Part shown: one piece after another, positions 1-7,916 of the stretch
How the letters are laid out: every line of letters begins with the position of its first letter
Position numbering within the stretch: the first letter of the stretch is position 1
The notes under the pieces: model-generated
What the model saw: the letters and a program-made list of their open reading frames with translations, nothing else
Database searches by the model: none
What the model was told of the DNA's origin: nothing
Position numbers and translations under genes: made by a program
DNA from: a bacterium
GTDB lineage: Bacteria > Chloroflexota > Anaerolineae > Caldilineales > Caldilineaceae
Direction of reading: 5' to 3'
Assembly (NCBI GenBank): GCA_016124945.1
Contig: WGMT01000030.1
Coordinates: 1 to 64,000, forward strand
Length of the DNA: 64,000 nt

Positions 1-102
1 GCCGGTTGAGTAGCGCAGCGTATCGAAACCAAGGAACGGGTCTACAGAGAAACCGGTCTCGCCTACCCGCTTGGTTTCGATACGCTGCGCTACTCAACCG
101 GC
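1..102. repeat. Perfect inverted repeat, 33-bp arms
   Basis: Bases 1-33 and 70-102 are exact reverse complements, separated by a 36-base spacer. The core reads GGTTTCGATACGCTGCGCTA on one arm. The left arm starts at the window edge, so the element may extend further. It resembles the REP-like palindromes scattered between genes of many GC-rich bacteria. No coding region overlaps it. The next gene to the right ends at 255 on the minus strand, so this could lie in its 3' untranslated region. The remaining 103-254 shows no feature I can name. Confidence 0.85.
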
Positions 103-254
103 GCTAGTCAAACTACGGTTTTCAAAGTAGCTTCACTTTAGTTGCGCAAGTGAGGAGAAAGACGCTCGTTTGAGTAACTTGCGAGCCAGGATGCCAATCT
201 AGATCTCGATCTGATTGAGCCAAGAACAGTGCTTTGGCGTGTAGTTGCCTGTCG

Positions 255-1730
255 TCACTCCGTCTTCTGCGCCACAATGTAAATGATCTGCTGATCGAAG
301 ATGAGTTCGTCGTTCTGCTCGTGGACGTTGAGTTCGGCTGCATCGGTTTCGATACTCGCTTCAAGCATTTCTGTTACAGCGTGACGCGTCTGCCCATCCA
401 CGGCGACTTCGTCGAGCCACTGTTTGACACGGCGCTCCCGTTTTGCAATCTTTTCCCGTTGCACCTGGAAACCCGCGGTGTTAAGTTGGTCGCGGTACTG
501 GGCGGGGGTGCGGATGGTGGCGTGGCTGGGATTGCGCCGGCTTTCAATGGCGTTCTGGGTGGCACGTTTCACCGCGTCGTCAGAACCGTTCAATTCGTCA
601 ATCAACAGTAAGCCACCGGGTTTAAGCACGCGGTTGAATTCATCTAGCGCGCGGCGCAGCTTCACAATGTGGTGTAGCAACATGCGACAAACCACAAGGT
701 CAAAGGTCTGATTGGCGAAGGGTAGGTCATGTGCGGGCCCCAGTCGGTAGCTGACCCGGCGCAGGATATCGGCATCACCGCTGCTCAACCGCAGGTATTC
801 CGCCCGCTCCAGCATGGCCGGGCTCACATCGATACCCACCACTTCCAACGCGCCTGTCTTTGCCAGAGACATGCTCAGGTGGCCCAGGCCGCTCCCCACT
901 TCTAGAATTCGCTGTCCTTCGCTGATTTCGGCAAAGCGGACAAAATCTTTGTCGTTTGCGCCGGTGATGTTGGCCTGCTCTTGTAATTCCTCAATACTGA
1001 CCGACGTGGCGATCTGATTGTAGACCTGCCGCGCCATTACCACTTGATCGCGCACATCGCTGTCTATGGGCATCTCAGCGCGTGCAACCGCATTGTTCAT
1101 CATTGGGCGCGGCAGATGCTCGCGCCGGTTCACGTAGGCAAGCAGCCAGCGCCGGTCAACCAGTGTGAACTCGGTGATCCCCGTATCGTCTAGGTTGACG
1201 GCCAGTTGGCCTCCGCCCAAAATGCGTAACAGGGCTACGATGGCATTGGGGTTGGCAATGACTGCGGTGGTGGTGCCCCAGCGTGTGCCCAGTGTATGGT
1301 TGAACGCTTCGATCACTCGATGTAAATAGCCGGCGTACTCTGCCGCGTCGGCGTCTTGTTCGGTGGGTGTGTGAAAAATCGGCGGCTGCGTCAGCCAGTC
1401 TCGGCGCGGTGTCATCGGGAAGAGCGACTCCAGCACCACGGGAATGCCGAGAGATTGGCTGACGCGTTGGGCTGTCAATCGGCAGCGTAGTTGTGGGCTG
1501 GTGATCAAGTTGTCGATCTGCTCGTGAGTACGTAACCACTCGGCCAGCGCGCTGGATTGTTCCCACCCGAGCGCCGTCAGCCCAGTATCTGTAAGGGTTA
1601 GGTTGCCGTAACGCCGTTGCAGGCTTTCGGCATGGCAAATCAAAAGAATCCGAGTTGGGCGGTTGGGTAAAGTAGCCGGCAACTCAAGTATTGGCTTGCT
1701 GGGTAGTTGAACAACAGACGCGTCTGTCAA
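255..1730 (-). CDS. Degenerate histidine-phosphatase domain fused to a SAM-dependent methyltransferase
   Basis: A 491-residue protein with two parts. Residues ~25-205 look like the phosphoglycerate-mutase/histidine-phosphatase fold: ICHAES sits where RHGES is expected, and SPQLRCRLTAQ matches the SPLxRAxQTA motif. Residues ~255-460 are a class I methyltransferase with the glycine-rich SAM loop LEVGSGLGHLSMSLA, the acidic VVGIDVS after strand 2, and the LKPGG motif. In the phosphatase half the phospho-accepting His is kept, but its Arg neighbour is Cys and the second catalytic His is replaced (VIANPNAIV). It is therefore probably a binding or regulatory domain. The start is TTG at 1730; an in-frame stop lies five codons upstream and no ATG precedes the conserved region. 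The methyl acceptor is unknown. Confidence 0.8.
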   Translation of the reverse strand: MTDASVVQLPSKPILELPATLPNRPTRILLICHAESLQRRYGNLTLTDTGLTALGWEQSSALAEWLRTHEQIDNLITSPQLRCRLTAQRVSQSLGIPVVLESLFPMTPRRDWLTQPPIFHTPTEQDADAAEYAGYLHRVIEAFNHTLGTRWGTTTAVIANPNAIVALLRILGGGQLAVNLDDTGITEFTLVDRRWLLAYVNRREHLPRPMMNNAVARAEMPIDSDVRDQVVMARQVYNQIATSVSIEELQEQANITGANDKDFVRFAEISEGQRILEVGSGLGHLSMSLAKTGALEVVGIDVSPAMLERAEYLRLSSGDADILRRVSYRLGPAHDLPFANQTFDLVVCRMLLHHIVKLRRALDEFNRVLKPGGLLLIDELNGSDDAVKRATQNAIESRRNPSHATIRTPAQYRDQLNTAGFQVQREKIAKRERRVKQWLDEVAVDGQTRHAVTEMLEASIETDAAELNVHEQNDELIFDQQIIYIVAQKTE

Positions 1731-1932
1731 CGTTTGATCCGATCAACGGTATGCTCAATAACATTACGGACGATGTTTGGATCCAACCTGTAATACACAG
1801 CAAATGTAAATCATGGTTGGAGGTACACTAAATTTACTGGAGCCGATCATACCGCGCCTTCCAGTGTGAGGCAAGCTGAAATCGTCTCAGTACTGGTCAG
1901 CAGGTGACTCAAGGGTCTGGTCAGATGGCTCG

Positions 1933-1961
1933 TTGACAAGCCTTTCCTTTTTCAGTACAAT
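1933..1961 (+). promoter_or_regulatory. Consensus sigma-70-type promoter upstream of the EF-G-like gene
   Basis: The -35 box TTGACA (1933-1938) and the -10 box TACAAT (1956-1961) are 17 bp apart. This is the best promoter match in the 594-bp gap 1731-2324. Transcription would start near 1968, giving a leader of about 357 nt before the start codon at 2325. Confidence 0.6.
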
Positions 1962-2324
1962 CCAGACCAGCTTAAGGAAACGTCCGGTCAGTCGGCTGTA
2001 ACTCCCTTCATCACCCCTACTGTCAACAACAATGGCAGCTGATGAGCAGCGAAGACCGGGCAACCGATGCCGCGCTGCACTTCATCGCAGATTTCCTCTG
2101 AATCTGTGTGAACGCTGAAGGCACCATGATCCCAACACGAGTTCAACCGCTAGATGTCAGTTTACTGATCATCGGCGTCTTTTTCGCCAACCGCTGATCG
2201 GGCATTCGACGATCAGTATTTGGCATTTCGTTCAATCTGTCGGGTTTTGTTCACTCTCGTGTTTTATCCAGTATTGAGCATTTCAGCAATCACTTTCTCG
2301 CACCCAAGTGTATAAGGAGGCTTT
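1962..2324 (+). other. Long untranslated leader of the EF-G-like gene
   Basis: The stretch between the predicted promoter and the start codon has no convincing gene. The only small reading frames, such as a 28-codon ATG frame starting at 2035, lack a ribosome binding site. It ends with AAGGAGG (2316-2322) directly before the start. A leader this long before a translation-factor gene could carry regulatory structure, but I recognise no known riboswitch or leader motif. Confidence 0.4.
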
Positions 2325-4394
2325 ATGGCTAAGTTTCGTACTGCACAACTCCGCAATGTGGCGGTACTTGGGCACGGCGGATCTGGCAAGACGTCACTAG
2401 TCGAGGCGTTGTTATTTAACAGTGGTGCAACTTCGCGTGTGGGTCGCGTTGAAGATGGCACCACTGTGTCCGACTGGGACGCCGAAGAACACCGACGGGG
2501 AATATCGATCAACCTTTCCGTCGTGCCAGTAGTCTTTAATGACATCAAGCTGAACCTGGTCGATACCCCCGGGTATATCGATTTCGCCGGTGAAGTCATC
2601 GGTGCACTAGAAGTCGCAGAAGCAGGGCTGGTACTGGTTGATTCAGTGGCCGGCGTTGAAGTAGGCACTGAATTGGCTTGGGATCGTCTAGATCAGGCAG
2701 GAAAGCCGCGCATGGTCTTTGTAAACAAGATGGATCGTGAGAACGCCAATTTTAAGCGTGTTCTCGAAGATCTGCGCAGCACCTTTTCAGGGAAGATTAT
2801 CCCGTTTCAGGTGCCCATCGGGTCGGCAGAGAGCTTCAGAGGCGTGGTCAACCTGGTGGATATGAAAGCCTACACCGGTCGTACCGGCGAAATCATTGAG
2901 ATCCCGGCTGAATTGATGGATGATGTCAACGAAGCGCGCCAGGAACTGGTTGATTCCGCCGCTGAAACCGACGATGAATTGATCTTGAAATATTTGGAGG
3001 GCGAGCCCCTCACCGAAGACGAAGTGCGCCGCGGTCTGCACGACGGCGTTCGCCAGGGAAAGATTATTCCCGTCTTCTGTGGTACGGCTACTGGTAATCT
3101 CGGCCTTTACAGTTTGGCCCGCGCCATGACCAGCTATGTTCCGTCCCCTGAAGAGGGATCGATTGCTTGCACTGTTGACGGTGACGAGAGTACCCTCTCC
3201 GCGGCAGATGATAAGGCGGCTACTGGCTACGTCTTCAAGACGATTGTGGATCGCTACGTCGGCCGCATGAATTATGTACGTGCTGTCACCGGCTCAATTA
3301 AGAAGGATGATCACCTGCTTAACCCTCGCACGGGTAAGGAATTGCGTATCCAGAACCTTTTTGCTGTCAGCGGTAAAGAACTGACGCCGCTAGACGAACT
3401 GGTTCCTGGCGATATCGGCGCGGTGACCAAACTGGACGATGTGCTCACCGCTGATACATTAGCCACTCCCGGCAGCAATATTGTCGTGGCTGCGCCTGAG
3501 TATCCGCGTCCGCTTTACACGGTGGCGGTGGTTCCCTCCACCCAAGCCGACAGCGCCAAGATGAGCCAGTCGCTTCACGCCCTGACAGAAGAAGATCCCA
3601 CATTGCGCATCCAATACATTAACACCACCAAGCAAAACGTCTTGCAGGGGATGGGTGAAGCACATATTGACGTCGCGATTCATAACCTGGAGACGAAGTT
3701 TGGGGTACACGTAGAGACATCGATTCCCAAGGTCCCATATCAGGAGACGGTTACCCGCTCTGGCAGCGCCCACTATCGTCACAAAAAGCAGACAGGCGGC
3801 GCCGGTCAATTTGCCGATGTTCACCTGCGTGTAGAGCCTGTAGAGCGTGGCGTCGGCTTCTCGTACGAAAGTGAAGTCTTTGGTGGCGCGATTCCTACTG
3901 TCTTCATTCCTTCGATTGAAAAGGGGATCCGCCAGGTGCTCGATACCGGCGTCGTTGCCGGCTTCCCCCTGGTCGATGTAAAGGCCGTTGTCTTTGATGG
4001 CAAGTATCACCCAGTCGACTCAAAGGACATTGCCTTCCAGACCGCAGGTCGAGAAGTCTTTAAACTGGCGGTGCAAGAAGCAGGCCCGGCGCTGCTCGAA
4101 CCCATCTACAACATTCAGGTCACTGTGCCTGAGGAGTACATGGGCGACATCATGGGCGATCTAAATACTCGGCGTGGACGTGTACAAGGGATGGAACAGC
4201 GAAACAACCGCGCCATTGTACGTGCGCAAGTGCCGCTGGCCGAGATTCTGCGCTATGGCACTGATCTGCGCTCCATGACACAGGGGCGTGGCATCTATAC
4301 CATTGAGTTCGATCACTACGAACCTGTACCAAGCCACTTGACGGCGCAAATTGCAGAACAGAACCGCCACGAAGTTGAGGCTGAAACCGCCTGA
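2325..4394 (+). CDS. Elongation factor G-like translational GTPase (EF-G2/FusA2 type)
   Basis: A 689-residue protein with complete EF-G architecture. The GTPase domain has P-loop GHGGSGKT (16-23), DTPG (80-83) and NKMD (134-137). Domain II follows, then domain IV with HKKQTGGAGQFA, and domain V with LEPIYNIQVTVPEEYMGDIM. The switch I motif reads RRGISI, not the ERGITI of canonical FusA, and the N-terminus matches the EF-G-like paralogue group rather than the main ribosomal translocase. It probably acts on the ribosome in the cytoplasm, but its exact role is not known. A strong AAGGAGG fixes the start. Neighbours do not include rpsL, rpsG or tuf, which supports a paralogue. A bidirectional terminator follows. 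Confidence 0.9.
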   Translation: MAKFRTAQLRNVAVLGHGGSGKTSLVEALLFNSGATSRVGRVEDGTTVSDWDAEEHRRGISINLSVVPVVFNDIKLNLVDTPGYIDFAGEVIGALEVAEAGLVLVDSVAGVEVGTELAWDRLDQAGKPRMVFVNKMDRENANFKRVLEDLRSTFSGKIIPFQVPIGSAESFRGVVNLVDMKAYTGRTGEIIEIPAELMDDVNEARQELVDSAAETDDELILKYLEGEPLTEDEVRRGLHDGVRQGKIIPVFCGTATGNLGLYSLARAMTSYVPSPEEGSIACTVDGDESTLSAADDKAATGYVFKTIVDRYVGRMNYVRAVTGSIKKDDHLLNPRTGKELRIQNLFAVSGKELTPLDELVPGDIGAVTKLDDVLTADTLATPGSNIVVAAPEYPRPLYTVAVVPSTQADSAKMSQSLHALTEEDPTLRIQYINTTKQNVLQGMGEAHIDVAIHNLETKFGVHVETSIPKVPYQETVTRSGSAHYRHKKQTGGAGQFADVHLRVEPVERGVGFSYESEVFGGAIPTVFIPSIEKGIRQVLDTGVVAGFPLVDVKAVVFDGKYHPVDSKDIAFQTAGREVFKLAVQEAGPALLEPIYNIQVTVPEEYMGDIMGDLNTRRGRVQGMEQRNNRAIVRAQVPLAEILRYGTDLRSMTQGRGIYTIEFDHYEPVPSHLTAQIAEQNRHEVEAETA

Positions 4395-4466
4395 TTCCGC
4401 TGATCTGGTTTTCTGGATGCTCACTCATCCATCATCTTGCCCAGATAACATCATCTTGCCCAAATA

Positions 4467-4500
4467 AAAAGAGGACCGCTTGCTGTCGGTCCTCTTTTTG
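4467..4500. terminator. Bidirectional rho-independent terminator
   Basis: The arms AAAAGAGGACCG (4467-4478) and CGGTCCTCTTTT (4486-4497) pair perfectly around a short loop. They end in a T-run on the plus strand and, through the leading A-run, also on the minus strand. It lies between two convergent genes and probably ends both. Confidence 0.85.
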
Positions 4501-4521
4501 TTTGGGGTTGTTTGTGAGTGT

Positions 4522-4950
4522 TCACGATTCATCTTCTGCTGCCATACAATCCTGAAAGGTGAATTGCTCGTGGAGCAGCAATCTCAAGTGATTGGTCTGC
4601 CGGCGAACGTCTTGTAATAGATCTGGAATAGACTCTGTTGCTCCCTCAAGCGCAAGAGATTCGATCTGCTCACAGTTACGTGCCAGCCACTCTGCTCCGA
4701 AAATGCGGCAGCTTGACTTCATGCTATGCGCCGCCCGACGCAATTCCTCTTTTTTATCTGTCTCCAGTGCCCATTCCATCTCCCTAATTAGATCCCGTGT
4801 GCTTTCACAATAGGTTTCCAGTAGGTCGGCAATAATATCTTCGTCGCCGCCACAAATGTCGTTCACGAAAAGCTCAAGTGCCGTGGGCTCCAGAGATGGA
4901 AGGTCAACAGAGGGCTGTAGCTGCTTATGATTGTTCGACGACGACATCAT
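4522..4950 (-). CDS. HPt (histidine phosphotransfer) domain protein
   Basis: A 142-residue stand-alone HPt protein. The signature AHSMKSSCRIFGAEWL places the phospho-accepting His at about residue 75, followed by the Lys and the GA pair typical of the family. The predicted all-helical fold fills residues ~25-130. Such proteins relay phosphate between the receiver domain of a hybrid kinase and a response regulator. It lies 38 bp downstream of a second HPt gene in the same direction, so the two are probably co-transcribed. No hybrid kinase or receiver gene is adjacent. Confidence 0.85.
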   Translation of the reverse strand: MMSSSNNHKQLQPSVDLPSLEPTALELFVNDICGGDEDIIADLLETYCESTRDLIREMEWALETDKKEELRRAAHSMKSSCRIFGAEWLARNCEQIESLALEGATESIPDLLQDVRRQTNHLRLLLHEQFTFQDCMAAEDES

Positions 4951-4988
4951 GGCATCTCGATCGTTGCTGGTTTCTCATTAGAGAGGGA

Positions 4989-5375
4989 CTATCTGGTTAC
5001 TGTTAGCCGTTCCCGCTCAGCATTGAGAACGCTATGTACTTCCTCGATTTTCTGTGACACATCTTCAATCATGGCCCGAATTTCAGTCAGCTTCTTGTCA
5101 CGTGCGGCCAATTCAATGTAGGCGAACATGGACGATAACTGCTCGGCGCCAAAAGTAGCGGAACTCGACTTAAGCGCATGGGCGTTGATTTCCACAAGCT
5201 TTAGGTCTTCTTCGTTGAGTGCCTGACGCAGAACACGAAACGTTTCGTTACAATCGACTGTAAATGTGTTCAGTAGATCAAGCATGATCTCTGGTATACC
5301 AATCGCTACCGTCTCTTCCAGATCGCGAAGAGTTTCCATGTTGATAGGATGATACCGATCGTTCGCAGCTGCCAT
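4989..5375 (-). CDS. HPt (histidine phosphotransfer) domain protein
   Basis: A 128-residue protein that is almost entirely an HPt four-helix domain. The motif NAHALKSSSATFGAEQLSS puts the phosphorylatable His at residue 66. It is first in a two-gene unit with the HPt gene at 4522-4950. The C-terminal part (residues ~85-125) is charged and helical. The start at 5375 has an AGAAAGG ribosome site just upstream. The two HPt proteins are clearly diverged, which suggests different partners rather than a recent duplication. Confidence 0.85.
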   Translation of the reverse strand: MAAANDRYHPINMETLRDLEETVAIGIPEIMLDLLNTFTVDCNETFRVLRQALNEEDLKLVEINAHALKSSSATFGAEQLSSMFAYIELAARDKKLTEIRAMIEDVSQKIEEVHSVLNAERERLTVTR

Positions 5376-5740
5376 GCCGGCGCCTTTCTACGTGTTGCAC
5401 TCATTCAGGGGGCAATGTTGGGTGGCTTTTTGAGCCGTTCGTGTTGTTGCGTTGGTGTATTGCCTGAACTAAAGTGATTCTTGAGGTATTTTAGCATAGC
5501 CCGAACGATTCTGGTTTACATGATTCTTAGGAAGTAAGCTGTTTACTTTCATTTCTTCAGTATTGTGCGCACAGTTGCAGCAACGCTTTGTGCTTTTCTG
5601 CAACTGACACGTCTGCTCTTCATGGTAGGGGATAGTTTTTGTAGATGTAATGTGCAAACTGTGTATATTTTTTGACTTAAGTCTACTCTGTCGCGTTCTG
5701 TCTCAAACTGCGACTTTATCTGTGGTGGCTGTCGGTCGAT
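5376..5740. other. AT-richer intergenic region between divergent genes
   Basis: No gene is supported here. A 62-codon minus-strand frame (5469-5657) has no ribosome site and no recognisable motif. The region must hold the minus-strand promoter of the HPt pair; a TAAAAT-like box lies near 5495, but I see no clean -35 for it. The composition is noticeably more AT-rich than the flanking genes. Confidence 0.5.
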
Positions 5741-5769
5741 TTGGCGCGCCCTCTCGATTCAGCTATACT
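5741..5769 (+). promoter_or_regulatory. Predicted promoter of the glycosyltransferase gene
   Basis: The -35 box TTGGCG (5741-5746) and the -10 box TATACT (5764-5769) are separated by exactly 17 bp. The start point would be near 5776, about 26-35 nt before the GTG start candidates of the downstream gene. Confidence 0.5.
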
Positions 5770-5810
5770 GCCACGGATATGTTCCCTTTACTTGTTCTGG
5801 GGTGAAACCT

Positions 5811-7397
5811 GTGCCTTCTTCTTTTCAATTCGATCTATTTTCTGTGGTAACCATAGGGATCCAATTCCTCTATGGCCTCGGCGCGCTAGGACTCGCTATC
5901 TACGGTGCCCAGGCACTTTGGCTTTCAAGCCGCTTTCTGCGCAGTTCCACCCAGGAAAGCCCGGTATCGCCTTGCCCCGAGCCTGAGCATTGGCCGCGGG
6001 TTACTGTACAGTTGCCCATCTTTAACGAACAGTATGTGATTGAGCGGCTGATTGACGCCTGTGCTCAGTTAAATTACCCTGCTGATCGGCTGCAAATCCA
6101 AGTTTTGGACGATTCAACCGATGAAACGACTGCTATCGTCCAGCAACGAGCCGCTTGGTGGCGACAACAGGGAATCGAGGTGGATCTCCTCCATCGCACG
6201 GCACGCACCGGCTATAAGGCCGGCGCATTGGCTGATGCGCTGCCCCACGCCACCGGTGACTTTATCGCCATCTTCGACGCAGATTTCGTGCCACCGGCCG
6301 ACTTCCTCAAGCGGACTGTCTCCGTGTTCTTACGTCCTCACCATCGTGATGTCGGTTTTGTCCAAGCGCGTTGGGGCCATTTAAACGCCGACTATTCTGT
6401 CATTACCCGCAGCCAGGCCCTGGCACTCGACGGTCATTTTGTGGTTGAGCAGTCGGCTCGGCAAGCGGAAGGCTATCCTTTTGGATTCAACGGATCTGCC
6501 GGGGTTTGGCGACGTAGCTGCATTGAGGATCGTCTCGTGGGTGGCTGGCACATCGACACGCTGTGCGAAGATCTGGATCTGAGTTACCGCGCCCAGTTGG
6601 CCGGCTGGCAGCCTCTCTACCTGCCCCAAGTGGAAGCGCCTGCAGAAATACCACCCCAATTGCTGGCCTTCAAACGTCAGCAATTCCGCTGGGCCAAAGG
6701 CAGTGTGCAGACGCTCAAGAAGCTTTTTAGGCAGGTCTGGCGCAGCGATTGGCGACTTGCCGCTCGCCTGGCGGCTACTGTCCACCTGGGCAACTATTTG
6801 ATCCACCCACTGCTCTTGTTGCTCCTCTTGGTGACGCTGCCGCTTTTGATCCTTGGCATCGATCCCTTTTGGCCGTTGACCTACCTGAGCCTTGTCTCAC
6901 TGGGGCCGCCATTGCTCTATGCCATCGCGCAAAAACGGCTTCACCCGCGCGATTGGCCGCGCCGTTGGGCCTACCTGCCGGTACTCACCTTGCTTGGTAC
7001 AGGCCTCTGCCTGAACAATAGCATCGCTGTCTGGCAGGCGCTTACGAACCGTGAAACGCCCTTCCTACGTACGCCCAAATTTCAAGTGCGTGTCACCGAA
7101 GACCGTTGGCAGCGTAGCGCGTATGTGCTTGCCCTAGAGCCGTTGGTGTTGGGCGAGCTGCTCCTCTGCCTTTATGCTTGCGCCACCATCGTTGTTGCCA
7201 TCTTGCAGCAGAACTGGTGGACAATCCCTTTCCTGTTGATCTACGCATTCGGTTTCGGTTACATGGTGGCCGCCGGTCTGTGGCAAGCATGGACGGCTGG
7301 GCGACGCGGCGAGCCGGAGACAGAAGACCCGTCATCTACACAGAAAGTTCAGTCCAGGTTTAGCGCCGTGGATTTTGTCAAAAGCCGCGGGCGTTAG
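5811..7397 (+). CDS. Membrane family-2 glycosyltransferase, cellulose/glucomannan synthase-like
   Basis: A processive-type GT2 enzyme of about 528 residues. An N-terminal membrane helix comes first, then the catalytic domain with the D,D,D,QxxRW set: LDDSTDET, FDADFVPP, LCEDLDLSYRA and QQFRWAKGS. Four or more membrane helices follow in residues ~330-500. Enzymes of this family move a sugar from a nucleotide-sugar to a growing beta-glycan at the inner membrane. Similarity is to the plant CslA/C and bacterial mannan-synthase branch, but the sugar cannot be told from sequence. The GTG start at 5811 has GGTG six bases upstream; the in-frame GTG at 5802 is an alternative. No PilZ domain or BcsB-like partner is present. 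Confidence 0.85.
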   Translation: MPSSFQFDLFSVVTIGIQFLYGLGALGLAIYGAQALWLSSRFLRSSTQESPVSPCPEPEHWPRVTVQLPIFNEQYVIERLIDACAQLNYPADRLQIQVLDDSTDETTAIVQQRAAWWRQQGIEVDLLHRTARTGYKAGALADALPHATGDFIAIFDADFVPPADFLKRTVSVFLRPHHRDVGFVQARWGHLNADYSVITRSQALALDGHFVVEQSARQAEGYPFGFNGSAGVWRRSCIEDRLVGGWHIDTLCEDLDLSYRAQLAGWQPLYLPQVEAPAEIPPQLLAFKRQQFRWAKGSVQTLKKLFRQVWRSDWRLAARLAATVHLGNYLIHPLLLLLLLVTLPLLILGIDPFWPLTYLSLVSLGPPLLYAIAQKRLHPRDWPRRWAYLPVLTLLGTGLCLNNSIAVWQALTNRETPFLRTPKFQVRVTEDRWQRSAYVLALEPLVLGELLLCLYACATIVVAILQQNWWTIPFLLIYAFGFGYMVAAGLWQAWTAGRRGEPETEDPSSTQKVQSRFSAVDFVKSRGR

Positions 7398-7499
7398 TAG
7401 AATGGAGAAACGGCCTGTTTCGGCCCGTGTTCTCTTCAATGACATCCTACGTCGCCGACTGTCGGCGACGCACCGGGCAGATTGGCAAGGAGTATTTGA

Positions 7500-7715
7500 A
7501 TGGCTGGCAAAGAGTACGACGATCTGAGTTGGCTCAAAAGCAAAGAAGACATCATCACCCTGGAAAACCGATCGAGGACCAACTATATTCTTGACCTGCC
7601 CACCGGCCTCTACCGCCTTGACTCCGGGCGTCGTATGCGCACCCTGCGCTCCATCCTCAAGATCGCACAGGTGCAGAAGTTGATTGATGCCGGGGAGATT
7701 GTGATCAGTGCTTAG
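7500..7715 (+). CDS. Small uncharacterised 71-residue protein
   Basis: A short soluble protein with a clear AAGGAG ribosome site (7488-7493) before the ATG. The sequence has an acidic N-terminus (KEYDDLSWLKSKED), a compact middle with NYILDLPTGLY, and an amphipathic basic C-terminal part (RRMRTLRSILKIAQVQKLID). I do not recognise a named family. It lies between the glycosyltransferase and polA, preceded by a small hairpin at 7450-7470 (arms CGTCGCCGA/TCGGCGACG). Its TAG stop runs into the first units of a heptad repeat array. The good ribosome site and gene-like composition make it likely real. Confidence 0.7.
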   Translation: MAGKEYDDLSWLKSKEDIITLENRSRTNYILDLPTGLYRLDSGRRMRTLRSILKIAQVQKLIDAGEIVISA

Positions 7716-7820
7716 TGATAAGTGATTAGGAAGTGGTGGAGCAGATGACTCGCTCATTGGGCTGCACGTGCTCAACGAACCCCCAATCCCTAATCCCTAA
7801 TCCCTAATCACCAATCACTT
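7714..7820. repeat. Heptad array pair, inverted
   Basis: The left part (7714-7730) is AGTGATA AGTGATT AGG. The right part (7780-7820) reads in 7-bp steps CCCCAAT, CCCTAAT, CCCTAAT, CCCTAAT, CACCAAT, CACTT. The outer ends are reverse complements (CCTAATCAC...AATCACT). It contains the stop codon of the 71-aa gene and lies before polA. Confidence 0.85.
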
Positions 7821-7916
7821 CCCCTCGGCAACGACGCCCCACTCACGTAACAACTCACTGTCTGTACTGTCGGCGGTCAATTCTGACGGCCATTTCTGTT
7901 TTTGGGGATAGGTCTT

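Noticed and set aside
5469..5657. 62-codon minus-strand frame in the gap before the glycosyltransferase
   Set aside because: AT-rich intergenic DNA, no ribosome binding site, no recognisable motif, and it lies in a region needed for promoters.
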